Of a DNA stretch of 64,000 nt, positions 46,321 to 54,316 are shown one piece after another (positions within the stretch are counted from its first letter, which is position 1; each line of letters starts with the position of its first letter). This DNA comes from Anaerobutyricum hallii (lineage in GTDB: Bacteria; Bacillota; Clostridia; Lachnospirales; Lachnospiraceae): contig NZ_LT907978.1 in NCBI RefSeq assembly GCF_900209925.1, forward strand, positions 799,219-863,218. The letters are read 5' to 3'. Made by a program: the position numbers and the translations under genes. The notes beneath the pieces are model-generated. The model made no database searches. It saw only the letters and a list, made by a program, of their open reading frames with translations, and was not told the origin of the DNA.

Positions 46321-47469
46321 ATGAGAATGACATTTGCAGAATGGATAAGAGAACAGAAGGATATATGTGACAAACTAAAGGAACAAAATTATGAAGATCA
46401 AATGGAACTCCGTAAATTTTTTAACGATAGGATTAAACGGATTTTTGAAATAGATTTACCTAAAAATAAAAGTTATGAAAGAATTTGGGGAGACAATAGG
46501 GACAAAAATAAAAGAATGTACAAAGCCTTATACGGAGAGTTAAAAGAAGACGATATAAAATTTGGAGAAGGAGAACAGAGATTTTTTAGAGCAATATTTG
46601 AAATGTTTCCTCAAAGTGAAGATATAAATAATCTGAGAAATAATAAGTGGGAACTGTATGATTTACAACAAAGAGAGAAATTATGGAATATAATAGAGGA
46701 TATGTTAGAAGTTAATGATTCTTGGTTTGTAAAAGAGCTAGGATGGTGGGGACGACATTGGGATGTTGAAAATTATTTAATGGAAAAAATATTTGTTCCA
46801 CATTTGTATAGAATTAGAAAAAATTTATCAAAATTAAAAGAAGAAATAGACTTGTATCCAGAAATTAAAGATGAGGAATATATAAATAAAGCAATATCCT
46901 TTGAACAAAGTTTGGATAGATACTTGTCTATATTATTTGAAAGAGCGGGAGAAAATATATTTGAGAGAATAAATACAAAAATTAGGAAATTACAACAGTT
47001 GATTTATGGAATTAATATACAAAGCATAGAAGGGGTTGTGGAGAAAAATGAAATTACACAAGAAGATGTAAATTTCGAAGCAGCAATAGACAGATATTTG
47101 AATTTATGGGATATGCGAAGAAATGAAAATGACTGTATTAATAGAATTTTAAATAAAATAGAGGAAATTGAAAACATATGGAGTATTTATGAAGTAAAAA
47201 CAACTTATGTGCCGATAAAAGGACTTTCAGATGAGGGAGAAGGAATACCAAGTTATGAAAAGATAGAGTTTGTAGAGAATAAGAAATTTGAGGAAAGATA
47301 TAAAAAGATTGTTAAAGAAACAGAATTAAACTGTGAGGAAGACGAGATTTTTGAAAAGAAGTTAAAAGGCTATGCAAATTTTGTTCATAGAAAAATAAAT
47401 AAATATTATAAGGAGAATGTGTTCAGAGAACCAAAAAATGATGGCGGTAAAATTAATTTTTGGGAATAA
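46321..47469 (+). CDS. Unknown protein of 382 residues on the island
   Basis: No family is recognised. The protein is highly charged and AT-biased, with Trp-rich patches (FVKELGWWGRHWDVENYLME) and two similar segments: AISFEQSLDRYLSILFERAG at about 199-218 and FEAAIDRYLNLWDMRRN at about 256-272. This suggests an internal duplication. There is no signal peptide or membrane segment. GGGGG at 46313-46317 fits ATG 46327 better than 46321. Lower GC than the backbone points to horizontal origin. It could be cargo, for example a defence gene, but nothing in the sequence proves that. Confidence 0.6.
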   Translation: MRMTFAEWIREQKDICDKLKEQNYEDQMELRKFFNDRIKRIFEIDLPKNKSYERIWGDNRDKNKRMYKALYGELKEDDIKFGEGEQRFFRAIFEMFPQSEDINNLRNNKWELYDLQQREKLWNIIEDMLEVNDSWFVKELGWWGRHWDVENYLMEKIFVPHLYRIRKNLSKLKEEIDLYPEIKDEEYINKAISFEQSLDRYLSILFERAGENIFERINTKIRKLQQLIYGINIQSIEGVVEKNEITQEDVNFEAAIDRYLNLWDMRRNENDCINRILNKIEEIENIWSIYEVKTTYVPIKGLSDEGEGIPSYEKIEFVENKKFEERYKKIVKETELNCEEDEIFEKKLKGYANFVHRKINKYYKENVFREPKNDGGKINFWE

Positions 47470-47584
47470 AAGGATAATTGATTTTGAGGATAGAGATGTA
47501 AAAACTAGATTATTTATAGAAAATAAACTAGATGCATTTTTAGAGAATGTCATTGTAATAAACTTATGGTTTGATATATTTATT

Positions 47585-47632
47585 AAAATCGTGTTAAAGA
47601 GAGAAACCTCTTTTTTTAACACGATTTTTTGC
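47585..47632 (+). terminator. Intrinsic terminator after the unknown gene
   Basis: AAATCGTGTTAAAGAGAG and CTCTTTTTTTAACACGATTT pair over most of their length, followed by a T run. Short frames reading through it (47417-47662) are therefore unlikely to be genes. Confidence 0.78.
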
Positions 47633-47829
47633 TATAAAATTTTTATTATATCATTAAAATAATTAATTGAAAAGGGTAAAAATGTATAAAATACAAGTTG
47701 AATATTTTAGAGGTACTCAAGCTTTCTAAGAGATATTAAGATGAAAGCAGCTCTAAAAATACAGAGGAGTGGTATCAGATACCTTGGACTGACGAGTTCA
47801 AAAGAGTTTAGTTTTAGGAGGATTTTAAA

Positions 47830-48450
47830 ATGTTAAAGAGAGTATTAAATACAGAGCTGGAGAAAAAAGTATTCGAAGATGAAATGATGGAGAAACTTAG
47901 TGTTGTTCCAGCGGAGTATGAGGTTTACGAAGAATATGCTTCACGGCAAGAAAACTTCGATAAAGATTTCTTCACTTATTGCAACAAAAATCCGTTGCTG
48001 ATAGATGCAGATGTAGCATATGACGAGGCAGAGGACAATATGAGCATACCGAATTGTAGGGAAGATAGCTTAGAAGCAATTATGGCAGAAAGTCAGGAGG
48101 AGATTAATAAGAAAAAGCTGGAGGAGGCAAGACTTAAATACCATTATAAATGGAGTATAAAGTATATCAAACAGCTAGAGGAGGAGAATCACAGAATAAG
48201 ACAAAATAATTGTCGCTTGGCTAAAAGAAACGAACGGTTGGAAGAAAAGAACCAAAATTTGTTAAGCGAGTGCAAAGATTTAAGGAAAGAGAATAAATCT
48301 AAAAAAGAAAAATTGAAAAGACAAAAGCAGGTCTTAAAAAAATACAGGAAGACAGTCTTCAAGAATATCAAGAACGGAAAGTGGGATAACAAAAGAAGCC
48401 GTAGACTGATAAGTAAGCAGGATGTGGATGATTTGTTACTGTTGTTGTGA
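47830..48450 (+). CDS. Coiled-coil protein of unknown function
   Basis: The 206-residue protein has an acidic N-terminal half and a long basic coiled coil at about residues 95-180 (KQLEEENHRIRQNNCRLAKR, LSECKDLRKENKSKKEKL). The tail RRLISKQDVDDLLLLL is hydrophobic. AGGAGG at 47816-47821 supports the ATG. No family is recognised. It precedes the DUF927-like gene and may belong to the same mobile unit. Confidence 0.6.
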   Translation: MLKRVLNTELEKKVFEDEMMEKLSVVPAEYEVYEEYASRQENFDKDFFTYCNKNPLLIDADVAYDEAEDNMSIPNCREDSLEAIMAESQEEINKKKLEEARLKYHYKWSIKYIKQLEEENHRIRQNNCRLAKRNERLEEKNQNLLSECKDLRKENKSKKEKLKRQKQVLKKYRKTVFKNIKNGKWDNKRSRRLISKQDVDDLLLLL

Positions 48451-48540
48451 TTTTTATTGTTACATAAAAGAGGCTGCGGGCTATTAGTCCGCAGCATTGA
48501 GAGTCGCGTGAAAGAAAAATATAAAAGGAGAGTAATCATA

Positions 48541-50160
48541 ATGAATTTTAGTTTTGTACCGAACCAAGGTTTAATGGTGGATGAAAGACATATAACAGAG
48601 TTTGATGTAAAGGTGAATCGAATCTTCTATTATATAGAGGAGGATGAGAGTAAAAAGAACCGTATGGAGTATGAGTTAGTGGCAAAAATGTTTGATGGGA
48701 CAGAATTACCTCCTCGTAGAGTAAAAAAGCTTAATAACCTATCATATTTTACTTTGTGGACGGAGATTATGGATGCCGGATTAGATAGATGGGAAAGGCA
48801 GATGCTTTTATTACGTTTACAGACATCTTGTGAGGACGCAAAGCAGGTTAAGATGTATCACATAACTTCCAATGGGTATCAGACATTACAAGTTGGTAAA
48901 GAGATATTTGTTGCCGGTGATTATACATATATGTCAAATCAGGATGGGATACAGCTTGAAGTTGACGAAAATGTTAAACAAATGAAATGGAAAAATAAGG
49001 TACGATTAGCAGATAAGAAAAATGCTGATAGAAAAGAAGAAGATTACCTGATGGCATCACCAGGAGCCAGTGAAATCTTATTTACAGCAGTTTTGTTATC
49101 AGCTATAAAATTCGTGTTTATAAAAGCTGGTTTTAATCCGGCAGTGTGTATCAATCTTTATGGAAAAACAGGAAGTTATAAGACTGCTTTAACGCAGGCG
49201 ATGATGTACATGGAAAATCCTTCGCAGTTTATGTGCAGTTTGGTAAATGACCAAAAGAAGATGGCAGTGAAGAAAGTGCAACAGTGTTATGGATTTCCTA
49301 TGATATTGGAAGATTATCACCCTGCGGCGACCGGTTACGATTATAAACGGCAGATCTCTATGATGGATGCAGTGGTACGTCACATAGAAAGTAATCCTCA
49401 AAGTGCAGTTGTGTTTATTACATCAGAATTTCTCGATGGGGTAGAAAGTTTACAGTCAAGAACCCTTCAGATAGAGGCTCAAAATGTGGATTTGAAAACT
49501 CTTACTAAAATTCAGCAGGAGCAGACGATGGCAACTATTGTAATGAATTTTTTGGATAAATTATTAGGGAATATGAAAGATGTAATAGAAACCATTCAGA
49601 CTCAGTATGAGGCGTTAAGCAGGCATGGAGAGCAGTCTATGCGAATTGAGGAAAGCATAGTCTTTCTTAAAATAACAGCTATTTTATATGGAAAATATGT
49701 GGATAACAGTGATAAATTGAAGCTTAAATCTAAGTTGGATAAAGCACTTACACTTCAAAAGGAGAAACAGAAGTTACATTTAGAGCAACTCAGTATGTCA
49801 GAGGAAGACAGGGTCATCAAAGTTGTTTGCGAATTAGTAGATGATAAGGATCTATATAGAAGATGTTCTTATAAAGATAAAGCATTATATAGAGGAGAAG
49901 CAAATGAAATGTTGGTTAGTAATAGAGGTGTATTTCTTAGTAGAAAAGCATTAGTTTATGGTCTTAAAAGGTATAATTGTACAGGTATTAGTGTAAAGAA
50001 GATTATTTTAGCATTATCGCAGATGGAGCTTTTAGATGAAGATCGAGGAGGAACGCATACTACAAAAGTACAAAATATACGGACGTATTGCATTTTATAT
50101 TATGAGTTGAAAGAACGATATGAGGAATTAAGAGATACAGGAGATATAAGGCCGCTGTAG
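48541..50160 (+). CDS. DUF927-like P-loop ATPase of a mobile element
   Basis: The 539-residue protein has a Walker A motif INLYGKTGSYKTALTQAMM (residues 208-215 for the loop). PMILEDYHPAATGYDYKRQI and AVVFITSEFLDGVESLQSRT follow and resemble Walker B/sensor parts of the DUF927/phage-helicase group. Such proteins occur on integrative elements and are suspected replicative helicases or primase partners. AAAGGAG precedes the ATG at 48541. Helicase activity is inference. Confidence 0.6.
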   Translation: MNFSFVPNQGLMVDERHITEFDVKVNRIFYYIEEDESKKNRMEYELVAKMFDGTELPPRRVKKLNNLSYFTLWTEIMDAGLDRWERQMLLLRLQTSCEDAKQVKMYHITSNGYQTLQVGKEIFVAGDYTYMSNQDGIQLEVDENVKQMKWKNKVRLADKKNADRKEEDYLMASPGASEILFTAVLLSAIKFVFIKAGFNPAVCINLYGKTGSYKTALTQAMMYMENPSQFMCSLVNDQKKMAVKKVQQCYGFPMILEDYHPAATGYDYKRQISMMDAVVRHIESNPQSAVVFITSEFLDGVESLQSRTLQIEAQNVDLKTLTKIQQEQTMATIVMNFLDKLLGNMKDVIETIQTQYEALSRHGEQSMRIEESIVFLKITAILYGKYVDNSDKLKLKSKLDKALTLQKEKQKLHLEQLSMSEEDRVIKVVCELVDDKDLYRRCSYKDKALYRGEANEMLVSNRGVFLSRKALVYGLKRYNCTGISVKKIILALSQMELLDEDRGGTHTTKVQNIRTYCILYYELKERYEELRDTGDIRPL

Positions 50161-50341
50161 GTAAAATAAGAAGCGGTAATTATATATTATCCTTCTGAAA
50201 GATTCATAGGAGACTATGTACTTTCTGATATATGGTTACCTATGAATCTATCATTTATCGAAATCAAATGTCTGTATAGCTTAAAACGATGCAGTCATAA
50301 GACAACTTATGATTTCAATACGATGTATAGGAGGTTTTTGT

Positions 50342-50638
50342 ATGAATCAGACAACAAAGCGAAGTAAAGAATTAAAAGAAGTCCATGTAGGCAGAAATGC
50401 AACAGGAAAGTCTGTTACAGGTATTTCTTTAGAAGCTCCAAAGTATTCCTGCATAGAAACAAAACAGGATGGTGTAAAAGTTATCCTGGAGTTTCCAGAA
50501 TTTGATGAGACAAGGGAACGGACAGAGACAGGATACCATCAAATGGAGATTCAAAAAGAAGTAAATAATGTACTGTCTCATACATTAAGGGAGCAGATTA
50601 AAAATCATCAGATTTATCATGTAGAAAGGATTTCCTAA
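50342..50638 (+). CDS. Small unknown protein upstream of the recombinase
   Basis: The 98-residue protein starts with basic and polar sequence (MNQTTKRSKELKEVHVGRNA) and has a beta-rich acidic middle (VKVILEFPEFDETRERTE). No family is recognised. AGGAGG at 50329-50334 supports the ATG. It ends one base before the recombinase start codon, so it is co-translated with it and could be a partner or directionality factor (inference). Confidence 0.55.
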   Translation: MNQTTKRSKELKEVHVGRNATGKSVTGISLEAPKYSCIETKQDGVKVILEFPEFDETRERTETGYHQMEIQKEVNNVLSHTLREQIKNHQIYHVERIS

Positions 50639-50639
50639 G

Positions 50640-52394
50640 ATGGGCGAGAAAAAGAGGGTGCGGATGTTGCTTCGTGTAAGTTCTAATCAACAGTTGGAGG
50701 AAGATGGAGACTTAGGTATCCAGAGACAGTTGGTGAAAGAATTTATCGCACAACATGAGGAATGGCATCTGGATTCAAAGGAATACTTTGAGGGAAGTAA
50801 TAGTGGATACAGTAATGCCGTAGAGAATCGTGATATTTTACAGCAGGCATTGCGAGATGCACAAAGAAACGAGTATGATATTCTTGCAGTCTATAAGGAT
50901 GACCGAATCGGTAGAAGAATGTGGGAAATTGGTGCATATGTTATGCAGCTTAAAAGCTATGGTGTGGATATATATACGGTAAAAGACGGCTGTATCTCAC
51001 CAGAGAGTGATGACATTATGGGGCAGATGATGTTAGCTCTGCGTTATGGCAATGCACAAAAGAGCAGTTCTGATACGGGAATGCGTGTCAAAGATACGGC
51101 ACAAAAGCTAGTACAGCAGGGGAAGTTTGTCGGGGGGAAGGCTCCGTATGGATATAAATTGGAGCTGTCTGGAGAAATCAGTAAGCATGGCAGAGCATTA
51201 CACCATCTTGTGATTATTCCCGAAAGGGCAAAGGCAGTAAAACATATATACGAGCTTTCTCTTGATAAAGAGTATGGTTCTTCAAAGATTGCCAGAGAAC
51301 TGAATCTGGATGAGGAATATAAAGAACTTGCTCCATCTGAGGTATGGAGAGGTGGAACGGTAACCAGCATTTTAACGAATCCGATTTATGCAGGTTATAC
51401 AGCTTATAAACGTAGAGAAAAGAAAGAAAACGGAAAAAGTAAGCGGTTAGATAGTTCTGAATGGATTCTCTCGGAAGAACCAAATCCAGAGATACAGATT
51501 ATTAGTCCTGATGACTGGAATCTGGTTCAGATAAAAAGAAAGCAGAGAGGGATGAAGTATCGTACCGCTCCGCAGAATAAAGGTGTAAAGGTTATCGCAA
51601 GAAATGAGGGGATGCTTCCCCTCATTGATGTTATTTACTGTGGATACTGTGGCTGCAAATGTACAAATGGAAGTAGATATAACTATTGGACAATTAAAGA
51701 TACGGGAGAAAGGAGGGCGAGCAGACAGGCAATATATAAGTGCCAGGATGCATGGCAGGGAGTTCCACATTACAAAGTCTATCAATTTAAAGCAGAAAGA
51801 ATTGAAAAGATTGTGTTTCAGGCGATTGCCGAGTACATAGATAAGCTTCAGGAAAACGAGGATATTTTCGAGCAGATTTCCGAGAATGGGCGAAAGGCAA
51901 AAAAGGAGAAAGCGAAAGAACTTTCAAGAGAACAGGAAAGACTCAAGCATATCCAGCAAAAGATTTCTGTCATGGAAGATAAGATTCCAGAAGCGATGCT
52001 TGGAGAGTATCCTGTACCTGTAGATAAGCTGGTAGAACTGATTGAAAAGCAGAAGCAGGAAAAGGAACAGCAGGAAAAAGTGATTGCAGAGAAACAAAAG
52101 GAACTTGACGGAGCGGATGTCTCTTTTAATGAGTGGGATAGTCTGCGTATGCAGATTCCAACATGGAAGGATGTATTTCTGAATGCTGATAATCCAACAA
52201 AACGTGTTCTTGTGAATAAGCTTATTGAAAAAATATCTGTAAAAGAGGATGAAGTTGTGATAAGATTTAAGATAAATATAAACGAGATACGGTCAAAAGC
52301 TTTAAAGAAATCCGGAAGTATAGCGCCAGAGAATAAGCTGGAAGATAAGTCAGTTATCTTAGATAGTCTCAAGATTTATCCAAAGAAAGAATGA
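50640..52394 (+). CDS. Large serine recombinase
   Basis: The 584-residue recombinase has a resolvase domain with nucleophile Ser14 in MLLRVSSNQQ and DILAVYKDDRIGRRMWEIGA. A recombinase domain follows (GKAPYGYKLE ... VTSILTNPIYAGYTAYKRRE), then a zinc ribbon (IDVIYCGYCGCKCTNGS) and a coiled-coil region at about 410-480. This architecture integrates and excises elements at specific att sites. It is the likely integrase for the 35.3-53.4-kb island. AAAGGA at 50624-50629 precedes the ATG. Confidence 0.92.
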   Translation: MGEKKRVRMLLRVSSNQQLEEDGDLGIQRQLVKEFIAQHEEWHLDSKEYFEGSNSGYSNAVENRDILQQALRDAQRNEYDILAVYKDDRIGRRMWEIGAYVMQLKSYGVDIYTVKDGCISPESDDIMGQMMLALRYGNAQKSSSDTGMRVKDTAQKLVQQGKFVGGKAPYGYKLELSGEISKHGRALHHLVIIPERAKAVKHIYELSLDKEYGSSKIARELNLDEEYKELAPSEVWRGGTVTSILTNPIYAGYTAYKRREKKENGKSKRLDSSEWILSEEPNPEIQIISPDDWNLVQIKRKQRGMKYRTAPQNKGVKVIARNEGMLPLIDVIYCGYCGCKCTNGSRYNYWTIKDTGERRASRQAIYKCQDAWQGVPHYKVYQFKAERIEKIVFQAIAEYIDKLQENEDIFEQISENGRKAKKEKAKELSREQERLKHIQQKISVMEDKIPEAMLGEYPVPVDKLVELIEKQKQEKEQQEKVIAEKQKELDGADVSFNEWDSLRMQIPTWKDVFLNADNPTKRVLVNKLIEKISVKEDEVVIRFKININEIRSKALKKSGSIAPENKLEDKSVILDSLKIYPKKE

Positions 52395-52461
52395 CAAGTA
52401 TGCTAAAGTGATTTTAAGATAGAGAATTTATAGAAATATAATAAACGTAAGGAGGGAAAAT

Positions 52462-53079
52462 TTGGTCGATGATATTTTGAGGAAAGATGGTTTATCTTTG
52501 AAAAAATTAGAAATACTTTCTTACCGTTCTAATCTTGGCATTAATCTAAAGAAAAATTTGCATTATTTTATCAAAGAAGAATTATTTAAAGAATTGAAAG
52601 CGGTTAATCAATGGTATGATTTATGTACAGAATTGGAAAGTGTTGCAATAGATTATCGTATAAAAAGTATACAATCAGCAAAATTAAAATATGCACGTTA
52701 TTATCCTGACCATCAAACAAGGAAAGTATTTGACGACCTTTTGGGATTTCGAGCATTGTGTGATAATTATGAGGATATACATTCTCTTAGTAAAGAAGAA
52801 CACATTCGCATTGCAAATATGAGTTGTGGGAAAGCTCATGATGATGGGTATAGAGGAGTTCATGTATATTATCAATTAAGCAATTATCATTATCCGATTG
52901 AGATACAATATAATACTTATTATGACCGCCAGCTAAATAATTGGCTTCATAAGTATATATATAAACAGAAATATGATAATGAAATTGGTTGTATTTTGCG
53001 AAGACTTTATGAAAATGGAAGCATTAAAACAGAAAGTGAATTTAAAAAGGAGTTAGATTATGTGTTATCTAGTTGCTAA
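52462..53079 (+). CDS. RelA/SpoT-domain protein (single-domain alarmone-synthetase-like)
   Basis: The 205-residue protein starts at TTG behind AAGGAGGG; no ATG is near. The nucleotidyltransferase motifs of the RelA/SpoT synthetase fold are visible: YRIKSIQSAKLKYARYY, LLGFRALCDNYEDI, DDGYRGVHVYYQLSNYHYPI and EIQYNTYYDRQLNNWLHKYI. Regulatory domains and an HD hydrolase are absent. It may make (p)ppGpp-like alarmones or, like toxic small alarmone synthetases, modify nucleotides or tRNA as a toxin. The 20-base overlap with the next gene suggests a paired function. Confidence 0.75.
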   Translation: MVDDILRKDGLSLKKLEILSYRSNLGINLKKNLHYFIKEELFKELKAVNQWYDLCTELESVAIDYRIKSIQSAKLKYARYYPDHQTRKVFDDLLGFRALCDNYEDIHSLSKEEHIRIANMSCGKAHDDGYRGVHVYYQLSNYHYPIEIQYNTYYDRQLNNWLHKYIYKQKYDNEIGCILRRLYENGSIKTESEFKKELDYVLSSC

Positions 53080-53284
53080 AAAGTTTGGTAGTGTAGGATG
53101 TTCTGCTTTACAAACTACTCATGGACAACATTTAGTGGAATTGAAAAAAAGAATAATTGATAAAGTAGGGACAGATAAGATACAGTTGGTTACCATTAGC
53201 CGTCCATCTGCATATGGAGAATATGAGCCGTATCATTTTTGTGACACAGAAGATGAATTTGAGAGAACAGTAGCAAAGATGTAA
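53060..53284 (+). CDS. DUF6718-like small protein
   Basis: The 74-residue protein reads MCYLVAKKFGSVGCSALQTT and VTISRPSAYGEYEPYHFCDT, matching the compact DUF6718 family of Clostridia, which has no known function. It overlaps the RelA/SpoT-domain gene by 20 bases, so it is translationally coupled. A candidate role is antitoxin or regulator of that protein, but this is inference only. Its last 16 codons are duplicated near 59,490. Confidence 0.65.
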   Translation: MCYLVAKKFGSVGCSALQTTHGQHLVELKKRIIDKVGTDKIQLVTISRPSAYGEYEPYHFCDTEDEFERTVAKM

Positions 53285-53361
53285 GTGCGAGCAAAAATAT
53301 TCTTTTTACTTCTATAAATAAGTCTATATGAATGGCAGTCTCAACTCTGAACCCAAACCCC

Positions 53362-53405
53362 GAATGAACGATGGTTTCGACGTACAGAGGCAAAGGCAAA
53401 GATTT
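53362..53405 (+). other. Right island junction (attR-like)
   Basis: GAATGAACGATGG (53362-53374) is the inverted partner of the sequence at 35294-35306. GC at 53390-53391 is the shared dinucleotide, after which gene sequence AAAGGCAAAGATTTTAC resumes in frame with the left half of the split gene. Confidence 0.65.
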
Positions 53406-53967
53406 TACTATCACATCTTCCACTGCGTTTGATCAGAAGTGGATCAATGGAAAGAATACGTATCACTCGATTAGTAATGTAGTAGATGAGATTTTTAATT
53501 CTTACCTGTCACGACCGGAAGTGACACAGCCAATCCTTACCCAGTATTGCGATGGAAAGAAAGTAAGCTGTCCTGAGTTTATGAGCCAGTGGGGTTCTAA
53601 AGCGTTAGGGGATGATGGACTTTCAGCGATTGAGATTTTACGGTATTATTATGGGGAAGATATGTATATTAATGAGGCAGAGACTATTTCGGGGGTTCCG
53701 GCTTCCTATCCGGGATATGAACTGACGAATGGAACATCAGGACCAAAAGTGCGGCAGATACAGGAACAGCTTAATGTGATCGCAGGAGATTATCCGTTGA
53801 TTCCTAAAATAAAGGTGGATGGAATTTATGGACCAGCGACGGCAAATTCCGTGAAGGTTTTCCAGAAGATTTTTCATTTGCCGCAAACAGGTGTTGTAGA
53901 CTTTGCAACGTGGTATAAGATCAGCCAGATTTATGTTGCAGTGAGCCGGATTGCGGAGCTAACATAA
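53392..53967 (+). pseudogene. 3' half of the split SpoIID-like/peptidoglycan-binding protein
   Basis: The frame continues the SpoIID-like domain (KGKDFTITSSTAFDQKW, ILTQYCDGKKVSCPEFMSQW, AIEILRYYYGEDMYI) and ends with a peptidoglycan-binding repeat (NGTSGPKVRQIQEQLNVIAG, VDGIYGPATANSVKVFQKIF). An ATG at 53371 opens the frame inside island sequence without a good ribosome binding site. With the 5' half at 34,638-35,294 it would make about 410 residues. Interruption probably inactivates the protein unless the island excises. Confidence 0.85.
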
Positions 53968-54316
53968 TTTCTTGTGACCAGAAAAATTGTTACCGGAATT
54001 ATGCACAAAGTGATATGGGAGAAAGGGGGGAAAGAAGCGGCGAAAGATAGAAATTATAGTTTTTCGCCCTTCCTCCGTTTCAGTTTCCAGAGCAACTTCA
54101 TTTTTTGCCCAGACAATGACATCGTCCCTGGTTGGACCATGCTCTTTAAGCAGTTGGTTTAAAGTTCCAAGCTTCCGGATAATCATGGAAGAAGTACTTC
54201 TACTTTCCTTAAAGAATGTTACGAACAGATGGGGGATGATTATGAAGGTGTTTTGAGGAGAATGGGAAGCTGCAGTCGGAATTTAAAAAGTTACAGATAA
54301 AAAAGGAGGAATATAC
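53968..54316. other. Gap with gene remnants before the giant surface-protein gene
   Basis: After the direct-repeat end at 54068 the sequence is a patchwork. A minus-strand frame (LGTLNQLLKEHGPTRDDVIV) at about 54,060-54,186 reads like a protein fragment of unknown family. A plus-strand fragment at 54,181-54,300 (LKECYEQMGDDYEGVLRRMG) resembles the start of an Hpt phosphotransfer domain. Neither has an intact start and end. Confidence 0.35.

Larger units (their letters stand above)
35295..53391 (+). mobile_element. 18.1-kb integrative island with a large serine recombinase
   Basis: The boundaries are set by the two halves of one gene at 34,638 and 53,967. Joining ...TATCGGAGC with AAAGGCAAAGAT restores EWYRS-KGKDFTIT. 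Large serine recombinases cross over at a 2-base core, here GC. The recombinase gene (50640-52394) is near the right end, as usual. The content is mosaic, with several truncated genes, so the element is probably decayed as a conjugative unit. None of the backbone hairpin elements occurs inside it. Confidence 0.8.
53236..54068 (+). repeat. Left direct repeat flanking the giant surface-protein gene
   Basis: It covers the DUF6718 tail, the right island junction and the 3' half of the split gene up to AATTATAGTTTTTCGCCCTTC. The copy at 59486-59881 repeats its two ends with internal deletions. Both copies are about 90-95 percent alike where they align by eye. Confidence 0.8.

Noticed and set aside
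47417..47662. 81-codon frame overlapping the end of the 382-residue gene
   Set aside because: It runs through the intrinsic terminator at 47585-47632 and lacks a good ribosome binding site.
35295..53391. Complete, transfer-competent conjugative element
   Set aside because: No relaxase, coupling protein or type IV secretion genes are visible; only an accessory-protein remnant, a recombinase and an ATPase remain.
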